Of a DNA stretch of 21,466 nucleotides, positions 15,733 to 21,466 are shown one piece after another. Below the pieces are notes generated by a model. That model was not told where the DNA came from. It did not search any database and worked only from the letters and a program-made list of their open reading frames with translations. How positions within the stretch are numbered: position 1 is the stretch's first letter; the number at the start of each line of letters is the position of its first letter. Source of the stretch: a virus; IMG/VR virus record IMGVR_UViG_3300030012_002674, positions 297 to 21,762 of that record. One strand, written 5' to 3'. The translations under genes were made by a program, and so were the position numbers.

Positions 15733-17768
15733 TGGCTACACAAACATTTGATAACTACACAATAACAGACGTAACATATCAAGTTACAGGAGGAACTAAT
15801 GTGTATTCAGCACATCAAACAGCTGTGTTAACAATATCACCTAATGATGGTTATACTGTAGATGCTGGTGATTTTAGCTGGATAAACACTAGTTTAGCAA
15901 ATGTAAACACGGTTGTTTTTACGCAAAGTGGAACTAATGTTTTAGTTACAGTAACATTTGATAATCCATTTACAATGCCTAGCTCAGATACAACTTTGGG
16001 TTTGTGTATTGCTGGGGCAGCTATTAGAAGTTATATAGGACTAACTGGCCAATATAAGGTGGCTGGTGACGATACTAATATGAGTATAGTTGATGACTCG
16101 CCTGTTGGTGATTTAGTTTATTTTGATATTAATGGTGAGGAAAATCAAGAGGTTTTGTTAATAAGTAAAACATATACAGCTTCGAGTGGTTATGCTTTTG
16201 AAACAGATTTTGAAGTTGTTTTAAATGTTGAAAATCCTAATAGTTATAATGTTATATACACAAAAACGTTAGATGATTCTAACAATTTAACAAGTATAAA
16301 TATTAAAATTTATTACACTTTTCCAAGTAGCACTGTTGTTGATGATAGGCTTGATTTAGTTATACCAGATAGATTTTTAATATATGTTCCTGAAAACAAA
16401 GTAAGAGCTTATAGTTTTTTACAAGGTAATTCAATTGTTGGGCCAAGTGGATGTGTTAAAACTGTTAGATTTTATGGAAACCCAACAGCTACGTTTACTT
16501 TAGCCACATCTAATGGTTCTATATTAGATGTTGGTGAAATTACTACAGATGGACAAGATGATACTGTTTTTTACGCAACAACACCTACATTAACTATACC
16601 AGATAGTGGTTACTACGATATAAACATATATATACCAGCTTCAAATTCTGCTACTACATATACTTTTACTTTAGCTGGTGATTTAGTAAGTCCTTTTCCA
16701 CAAGCTAATCCATTTACTATATTGCAAAAACCAGACACAACACTTACATTTTCTGCTTCTGGCACTGGCTTTACTGTTAGTAATGTTTCACCAAGCAGCA
16801 CTAGTTATACAAAAACATTTACAGCAAACAGTGAACCAACTGAAGGTTCTACAGCTTATGATAATAGTTATTTATTTAACGTAACAGCAACCAATGGTAA
16901 TCAAATAACTGTTGATGACACAACAACTGATACGTTTGGAACTTGGTCTAATTTAAAAGACGTTGATCAACAAACAACTAGCGCTATTTCAAATACATTG
17001 GTTATACCTGTTAACGATTCTACTGGTATAACAACAGGTATGAGGTTTATATCTCCACTTGTAACTTCAAGTAGTGTATATACAGTAGACAGTATAAACG
17101 GAAACAATATAACTTTAACTGGTGGCGCAAATCTTACTCTACCTAATTTTTCAAATATTAGTTTTAGCAATAGATCTGGTTCCGAATTACAATTACCTAT
17201 AACAGCTACTGTAGACGACGCTGGTACTTCTGCTCAAGTTAAAGGTGTTGGTGTTATATCAAGATACGGTGATGAAAATAAAACATTTAATCTTGATTTA
17301 GCTACAGTGTTCACAATTGGTAGTAGTAATCCTTGTAAACAGTTTAATGTTACTGTCGGAACAGGTGGTGGTTTATTATCTTATTATGACTGTATAACAA
17401 ATAATAAAAGAGAATTAACTGTGTTTAAAGGGCAGGCTAACTTTAATATATGTGCGTTAGCTAGTCCAGCACCTACAGTTACAGGAACTATGTCTATAGC
17501 CGCTCATGGTAGCAACACGTGTGCTGCTGGTGGAGCTAGTAATCAAGGTACTTGTACTACTTGGACAATAGTTTATAACCCAGCTGCGCCTAGAGGTAAA
17601 TCAGTTACCGTAACGTATATAGACTGTGTAACGCTAGCTGAAGCAACTATAACTGTAGGATTAGGTTCTACAGTAACACAATGCGCTACAAGACAAACGC
17701 CAGTGAGTTCTGATCCAGGCGATGGTGGTGCAACAATAACATTAACCGATTTAACATGTTCACCTTAA
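15732..17768 (+). CDS. Beta-rich, repeat-bearing tail fibre or adhesin
   Basis: 678 residues of Thr/Ser/Asn/Val-rich beta sequence with few Lys or Arg, translationally coupled to the nozzle gene through a TAATG overlap. Residues ~33-92 and ~143-210 look like two related Ig-like domains. A middle part (~240-530) has several short beta motifs, including VRFYGNPTATFTLA and TLTIPDSGYYDINIYIP. The last ~145 residues contain two copies of a Cys-based repeat: Cys 535, 554, 574 and Cys 608, 632, 651, each with a central DC and a final CA. Such C...DC...CA modules recur in tail proteins of Bacteroidota phages. There is no signal peptide, as expected for a virion part. Host recognition is the likely job, inferred from position and architecture; the protein family itself is not recognised with certainty. 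Confidence 0.72.
   Translation: MATQTFDNYTITDVTYQVTGGTNVYSAHQTAVLTISPNDGYTVDAGDFSWINTSLANVNTVVFTQSGTNVLVTVTFDNPFTMPSSDTTLGLCIAGAAIRSYIGLTGQYKVAGDDTNMSIVDDSPVGDLVYFDINGEENQEVLLISKTYTASSGYAFETDFEVVLNVENPNSYNVIYTKTLDDSNNLTSINIKIYYTFPSSTVVDDRLDLVIPDRFLIYVPENKVRAYSFLQGNSIVGPSGCVKTVRFYGNPTATFTLATSNGSILDVGEITTDGQDDTVFYATTPTLTIPDSGYYDINIYIPASNSATTYTFTLAGDLVSPFPQANPFTILQKPDTTLTFSASGTGFTVSNVSPSSTSYTKTFTANSEPTEGSTAYDNSYLFNVTATNGNQITVDDTTTDTFGTWSNLKDVDQQTTSAISNTLVIPVNDSTGITTGMRFISPLVTSSSVYTVDSINGNNITLTGGANLTLPNFSNISFSNRSGSELQLPITATVDDAGTSAQVKGVGVISRYGDENKTFNLDLATVFTIGSSNPCKQFNVTVGTGGGLLSYYDCITNNKRELTVFKGQANFNICALASPAPTVTGTMSIAAHGSNTCAAGGASNQGTCTTWTIVYNPAAPRGKSVTVTYIDCVTLAEATITVGLGSTVTQCATRQTPVSSDPGDGGATITLTDLTCSP
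15828..16361 (+). repeat. Two tandem Ig-like domains in the fibre
   Basis: Residues ~33-92 and ~143-210 align in order: a strand into GY (NDGYTVDAGDFSW / SSGYAFETDFEVV), a loop, then VVFTQ / VIYTK, a variable turn, VLVTVTF / INIKIYYTF, then PSSDTTLGLCI / PSSTVVDDRLDLVI. Similarity is at protein level and moderate. The spacing and the shared aromatic-then-PSS pattern argue for duplication of one beta-sandwich domain. Confidence 0.55.
17334..17711 (+). repeat. Tandem C...DC...CA repeat at the fibre C-terminus
   Basis: Copy 1 (residues 535-581): CKQFNVTV, YYDCITNNK, a strand, then ICALASPAPTV. Copy 2 (608-660): CTTWTIVY, YIDCVTLAE, ATITVGLG, then QCATRQTPVSS. Spacing is 19 and 20 residues between Cys in copy 1, and 24 and 19 in copy 2. 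Extra Cys at 597 (between the copies) and 676 (end) may pair with these. The odd number of Cys per copy suggests pairing between copies, or metal or free thiols. Confidence 0.7.
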
Positions 17769-17769
17769 T

Positions 17770-18132
17770 ATGGAAACACAAGCAATAACATTAACATTCG
17801 CATATTTATTAAATGTATCTTTACAGGTAGGTGACACACTTTATTATTTAGCTGCAAATGACGAGATAGTTCAAATAGGTGAGGTTACTAGTATAACTAT
17901 AAGATATGCTGATCCAGCATCAGGTGTTACAGCTCAAACAGTTGTAGTAGCACAAATACCTGTAAACGTGACTCCTCCTACTAACTCAAGTTATATATTT
18001 TTTACAAAAGACGCGCAGGGTAATACATCAAACTTAAAGGGTTATTACGCTGAAGCGCAGTTTAGAAACAACGATACAAAAGAGTGTGAGCTATTTTCTG
18101 TAGGTTCAGAAATATTTGAAAGTAGCAAATAA
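17770..18132 (+). CDS. Small conserved tail-associated protein (120 aa)
   Basis: Follows the fibre stop by a single base. It begins with beta strands (ITLTFAYLLNVSLQVGDTLYYLA) and a turn DEIVQIGEVTSI, and closes with the conserved block NLKGYYAEAQFRNNDTKECE (88-107) followed by LFSVGSEIFESSK (108-120). I recognise this C-terminal block from small proteins beside tail fibre genes of marine phages, including cyanophage-like and flavobacterial ones. The function has not been established to my knowledge; a fibre cap, fibre chaperone or tail-tip structural protein are the candidates. No signal peptide or membrane segment is seen. A 33-base A/T-rich gap follows, the longest in this part of the gene chain. 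Confidence 0.78.
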   Translation: METQAITLTFAYLLNVSLQVGDTLYYLAANDEIVQIGEVTSITIRYADPASGVTAQTVVVAQIPVNVTPPTNSSYIFFTKDAQGNTSNLKGYYAEAQFRNNDTKECELFSVGSEIFESSK

Positions 18133-18165
18133 CATGTAATTATTATAAGATAAACACTAATTAAA

Positions 18166-18825
18166 ATGGCACAAGGATTATATAAATCTTCCCCCACTAA
18201 ATTTATGGGAGCAGCAATGACAAAAGGCGTCGGCGGACTTATGGGTATCGCTGGTGGTATTATTGGTGGTGGTAAGAGAAGAAGAGAGCAGAGAGCTGCT
18301 CAAAGAGAAATGAATAGAAATAAAGCTAGATTTGAAAACTTAGATACATCAAACTTAGCTGCAAACTTAGACAACGCATACGAAGACTTAACAGTAAACA
18401 CGCAGGCCGCTGATTTTGCTAGAGAACAATCACAACAAAACATTGCTAACACAATGAGTGGTATGTCTGCCGCTGCTGGTGGATCTGGTATAGCTGCTAT
18501 GGCCCAAGCTTTAGCTGGTGCTGGTAATCAAGCCGCGCAACAAGCATCTTCTGATATTGCTAAACAAGAACAAGCAAATCAAATGAAAGCTGCAAATGCT
18601 AGAATGAGTATACAAAATGCTGAATTAGCAGGTGCGCAAGCGTCAAGACAAGCTGAAAAAGATAAAACAAGTACACTATTAGGTATGTCACAACAAAGAT
18701 TAGGTGCTGCAAACGCGGCTAGACAAGCTGCTACTCAAAGTATAATGGGTGGTATAGGTGGCTTAGTTGGTTCTCATGGAGATATAATTGACGCTGGAGG
18801 TACAGGCTTTGGAGATTTACTTTAA
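18166..18825 (+). CDS. Probable internal virion/ejection protein with Gly-rich membrane-active segments
   Basis: 219 residues, very rich in Ala, Gln, Gly and Met. Residues 13-36 are a hydrophobic Gly-rich stretch (VGGLMGIAGGIIGGG at 22-36) directly followed by KRRREQR. A charged helix precedes RFENLDTSNLAANL (55-68), which leads into NAYEDLTVNTQAADF (70-84), a conserved block I associate with internal virion proteins of marine podoviruses and crAss-like phages. An amphipathic Ala/Gln helix (~90-190) follows, then a second Gly-rich hydrophobic segment (SIMGGIGGLVG, 192-202) near the C-terminus. Composition and position resemble T7 gp14, which is ejected and spans the outer membrane. Membrane insertion is inference. 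It leads the three-gene 3' block of probable head-carried proteins. Confidence 0.68.
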   Translation: MAQGLYKSSPTKFMGAAMTKGVGGLMGIAGGIIGGGKRRREQRAAQREMNRNKARFENLDTSNLAANLDNAYEDLTVNTQAADFAREQSQQNIANTMSGMSAAAGGSGIAAMAQALAGAGNQAAQQASSDIAKQEQANQMKAANARMSIQNAELAGAQASRQAEKDKTSTLLGMSQQRLGAANAARQAATQSIMGGIGGLVGSHGDIIDAGGTGFGDLL

Positions 18826-18834
18826 AAAATAAAA

Positions 18835-20070
18835 ATGGAAAATTCACCAATAAAACAAAACAACGCTTTAATAAAGGGAGCAGGTATGACAACTGGTAAT
18901 CAACAAGGTGGTTTTGTAAACCCTATGGTTGGGTTTGCTGCTGGTGTTGGTCAACCTAGTCAAGCTGCAATGATGGCTAGAAGACAAAATGAGTACAAAA
19001 AAAGACAGAATCAAATAGAACTTACAAACTTTGTTAATAACATGGGTGATGTACCTATAAATAAAGTTGAAGAATCTATGAGAGATGAAGTAAATCAATT
19101 CCTAATAACTAAAAGAAATGAGTATGCTGAAGCGGCTAAACAAGCAGCTATATTAGACGCTCAAGATCCAGAATACGCAAAGGCAGTTTCTAAAATGAAT
19201 GAAATAAATTTAGCTTTTAAAAATTTAAGTAGTAATTTAGATAGCTTTAAAGATAAGAGAGAGCAGTTTTATGAAGATGAAAAAAACAACGTAATAAGTG
19301 ACGCTTCAAGAGAAAGTGGAAATGTTGATAGGTTAAACTCTTTGTTTAAAAATAGTAATTACGATATTACAATAGGTCCTGGTGGTAGTTTTACAATATT
19401 TAATGATGGTCAATATATACCATTTGAAGATTTAAGTAAAGACTCTGAATATAACTATTTTTTAGTAAACAATGAAGGGTTTAATAGTATAATGGAGCTA
19501 ACAAATACAGTACATAGTAATGCTGCTAAGTTAGAAGGAGGTTATAAAACAAACATTAGTTACAAGCTTAACAATATAATAAACAGCATGGGTAGAGAAG
19601 ATTTATTATCTATGGCTTATGATAATGTATTAGGTTCTGAAATACCTATAGTTGATAGAGAAGATTTTTACGATCAAGTAGATATTAACGGTGATCCTAT
19701 TGATCTTCTTTTGCCTGAAAACGATGAATTATTAAGAAAATATTTAGTTAACAATGTATACATGACTAGTCTTGGCACTGTAGCGAATAAAGCTTATAAA
19801 CAAAAAGTAAAAGATGACGCGCCTTCAAGATCAATGAGTATGATAAGATTTGACAGAGACGTTGCAAAAATAAATAAAAGACTAGAAGGTATAGGAATGA
19901 ATGGTCCACAAGGTCAGTCAATACAAGGTGTATCAGGTGGTAGATCTGTTATATGGATTAGTGATGGTGCTGGTGGAACTCAACCAGTAGCTGTTAAAGA
20001 TGGAACAATAGATCCGCAAGTTGTATTCTATAGTTTAGATGATATTAAAGATTACTTAGGTACTAATTAA
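18835..20070 (+). CDS. Probable internal virion (cargo) protein
   Basis: 411 residues, nine bases after the preceding gene. It begins with a flexible Gly/Gln-rich region (NQQGGFVNPMVGFAAGVGQP, residues ~22-41) and a basic RRQNEYKKRQNQIE stretch. A long helical part follows (~50-145; NFVNNMGDVPINKVEESMRDEVNQF, then NEYAEAAKQAAILDAQDPEY). From ~175 a beta hairpin appears (YDITIGPGGSFTIFNDGQYIPFEDL), then a mixed helical region. Its order after a gp14-like gene and before a larger internal-type gene suggests it is packaged in the head and ejected. The helix-plus-GGSF-hairpin layout resembles other uncultured marine phage proteins at the same position, but no function is known. Alternative: tail-associated structural protein. 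Confidence 0.65.
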   Translation: MENSPIKQNNALIKGAGMTTGNQQGGFVNPMVGFAAGVGQPSQAAMMARRQNEYKKRQNQIELTNFVNNMGDVPINKVEESMRDEVNQFLITKRNEYAEAAKQAAILDAQDPEYAKAVSKMNEINLAFKNLSSNLDSFKDKREQFYEDEKNNVISDASRESGNVDRLNSLFKNSNYDITIGPGGSFTIFNDGQYIPFEDLSKDSEYNYFLVNNEGFNSIMELTNTVHSNAAKLEGGYKTNISYKLNNIINSMGREDLLSMAYDNVLGSEIPIVDREDFYDQVDINGDPIDLLLPENDELLRKYLVNNVYMTSLGTVANKAYKQKVKDDAPSRSMSMIRFDRDVAKINKRLEGIGMNGPQGQSIQGVSGGRSVIWISDGAGGTQPVAVKDGTIDPQVVFYSLDDIKDYLGTN

Positions 20071-20085
20071 ATAAAATAGCATATT

Positions 20086-21466
20086 ATGCCAGATTATAAA
20101 GTAGGTAAAAAAATATACACTGAAGAAGAAGCAGCAAACGCTGCTGAGTCCATGGGTCTTGATGTAGACACATGGGCTAAATCATTTTCCGCACAAGTTA
20201 TAGCGGGAAACCAATCAGACCCTGCAAATGCGGAGACAAGTGTAGGGTCGGAAGAGAATACGGTCTCCGATTCGGTCGATGGTTCTTCGGGATTAGAAGC
20301 GGCTTATAACAAATATGTTTACAACTCTGATACTGTTGATGTTGAATTAACAGATAATAAATACATGGGTTTAAACCTTGATGAAAATGGTTGGATAGTA
20401 TCTAAGTCTTTATTAGAAGGTAACAACTATAACTGGTCTGATAATACACAGTACAACAAAACAATAAACAGACTGGTAAAAGCAGGTACACATGCTTATG
20501 ATCCTAAAACTCGTATACTTCACAAACTACCTGAAAAACAAAACCCATCAAGATATTATGAGATGAAGCTTGAAAAGGGTACTATAATGGAGGAAGAGAA
20601 GAGAAATCTTTTTGAACAAGAGGAGTTTGAGAAAAAGTTAACTGAAGAAGGGTTTTACAAAAAGTTTGGCAAAGCAATGCCTACAGTTGATGAGATTATT
20701 GGTTTTGATCCTAATGGTAAAAAACGTTATGAAGACTTAGAAAAAGAACTTAGGCAGGAATATGAAAGCGTTACTGATCCTGCTTTTAGAACTAGTATAG
20801 GTATAGGTGGTAGCTATATAGATAATTTTGATAAGTTTTTAAAAGAAAAATATGAAGAAGAATCTGAAAAGCCGAGAAAAGATATGGCTTCTTTTTCAAG
20901 AGCAGATGAAATTAATAAACTTATAAAAATAAGAGAGTCAAAACAATATTATTACCAGAAAAAGGATTTTGAAGTTAATGAATCTTATGAAGAAAGTTAT
21001 GACTTAGTAAAAGAACTTGAAAATATTCTTGAAGATCAAAAAGCTTCTTTATACAGTGAAGCAGAGTTTGAAGGAGATACAGCAATGAATTTAGCTGCAG
21101 AAGATTCTCAAAGTATAGATAAATTATTAAACGACCTAAAAAACAACGATGTTTATGCTGTAGAGAATATTATAAAAACTCTTGAAGGTGGTGATAAAGT
21201 TCGTAAATATATAAGAGAAAAAAATCCAGATCTTTATAATAGAATATTTAAACCTAATGATACTAAGGTTAGTGATGAGTTTAGATTAAGAATGCGTGAT
21301 GTTACAGAGTACGTGCCACCTGGTGTTGAGGGTTATGAAACTAGAAACTATAGAGTAATAGAAGAAACATTAAAAGAAATAACTAGAACAGATGATGATT
21401 TTAGTGAAGGCTTTGATCTTTATAGAGGTGGTTATCAAGGAGATGAAGAGCAAGAAATAATAAAGT
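20086..21466 (+). CDS. Large internal-virion-type protein, 3'-truncated by the window
   Basis: The frame runs open for 460 codons from an ATG after AGCATATT to the window end, with no stop. It starts MPDYKVGKKIYTEEEAANAA, then ESMGLDVDTWAKSF. I recognise this short N-terminal module (K-[IV]-G-K-x-Y, EE-A, a helix, then a D-x-[WY] helix) from the openings of very large head-carried proteins in marine and crAss-like phages. Residues ~42-66 are a Ser/Glu/Asp-rich linker coded by an unusually GC-rich patch. After that come beta-type segments (YMGLNLDENGWIVSK) and then long, very charged helices (Lys/Glu/Asp/Tyr-rich) to the end. Whether it continues into a virion RNA polymerase-like, peptidoglycan-degrading or other domain lies outside the window. 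Confidence 0.7.
   Translation, partial: MPDYKVGKKIYTEEEAANAAESMGLDVDTWAKSFSAQVIAGNQSDPANAETSVGSEENTVSDSVDGSSGLEAAYNKYVYNSDTVDVELTDNKYMGLNLDENGWIVSKSLLEGNNYNWSDNTQYNKTINRLVKAGTHAYDPKTRILHKLPEKQNPSRYYEMKLEKGTIMEEEKRNLFEQEEFEKKLTEEGFYKKFGKAMPTVDEIIGFDPNGKKRYEDLEKELRQEYESVTDPAFRTSIGIGGSYIDNFDKFLKEKYEEESEKPRKDMASFSRADEINKLIKIRESKQYYYQKKDFEVNESYEESYDLVKELENILEDQKASLYSEAEFEGDTAMNLAAEDSQSIDKLLNDLKNNDVYAVENIIKTLEGGDKVRKYIREKNPDLYNRIFKPNDTKVSDEFRLRMRDVTEYVPPGVEGYETRNYRVIEETLKEITRTDDDFSEGFDLYRGGYQGDEEQEIIK
20231..20269. repeat. Inverted repeat in a GC-rich linker patch
   Basis: CGGAGAC at 20231-20237 is the exact reverse complement of GTCTCCG at 20263-20269, separated by 25 bases. A nested alternative pairing, TCGGA with TCCGA, uses part of the same region. 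Bases 20221-20280 count 32 G/C of 60, in a gene otherwise near 30-35%. It lies in the coding region for the Ser/Glu/Asp-rich linker. It could be chance structure in a high-GC insert or a recombination scar. Confidence 0.4.

Noticed and set aside
15732-17768. Possible diversity-generating retroelement target in the fibre C-terminus
   Set aside because: No second template-like copy or reverse transcriptase gene is visible in the window, and the C-terminal repeats differ throughout rather than at adenines only.
1-21466. tRNA genes, CRISPR arrays, insertion sequences, attachment sites
   Set aside because: All gaps between genes are under 90 bases and none folds as a tRNA or holds spaced direct repeats; no transposase or integrase motifs were seen in the genes.

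Overview
The window is one strand-uniform block of a tailed-phage genome, the DNA packaging and virion assembly module. It is AT-rich (about 30% GC by eye). Every convincing gene is on the + strand, and genes are separated by gaps of 1 to 90 bases or overlap by one base. The sequences look like the crAss-like (Crassvirales-type) short-tailed phages and their uncultured marine relatives. The support comes from the large terminase, the portal, the major capsid protein, two connector proteins, and a giant protein that opens with the characteristic GKMESDLDERMVPNG segment. Start codons lack Shine-Dalgarno sequences and sit in A/T-only leaders such as TTAATTATG, which fits a Bacteroidota (flavobacterial) host. 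These family assignments are from memory of the families, not from a search.

Layout, left to right. Bases 1-2082: large terminase, cut at the window start. 2084-4510: portal. 4532-5731: acidic scaffold-like protein. 5757-7274: major capsid protein, followed by a strong GC-rich hairpin (7286-7335). 7363-8139: conserved virion-module protein of unknown role, followed by a second hairpin (8154-8175). 8192-8353: 53-residue Cys-containing miniprotein. 8356-9063 and 9067-10233: connector/ring proteins. 10237-15732: 1831-residue tail nozzle (muzzle/stabilisation) protein. 15732-17768: beta-rich, repeat-bearing adhesin or tail fibre. 17770-18132: small conserved tail-associated protein. 18166-18825 and 18835-20070: two probable internal (cargo/ejection) proteins. 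20086 to the end: N-terminal 460 codons of a larger internal-type protein.

The genes form one assembly line. The terminase packages DNA through the portal into a capsid built on the scaffold-like protein. Connector rings and the nozzle close the portal vertex, the fibre proteins sit at the tail, and the 3' genes probably supply proteins carried in the head and ejected with the DNA. The two hairpins around the 258-residue gene probably separate the abundant capsid message from the rest.

The main oddities are: a GC-rich, differently coded tract inside terL (about 190-825); a similar short patch with an inverted repeat near the start of the last gene; a C-terminal domain duplication in the nozzle protein; two sets of tandem domains in the fibre, one built around a C...DC...CA pattern; and a Cys cluster in the nozzle protein. 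There is no gene-free stretch longer than about 90 bases. I saw no tRNA, CRISPR array, insertion sequence, integrase or lysis gene.
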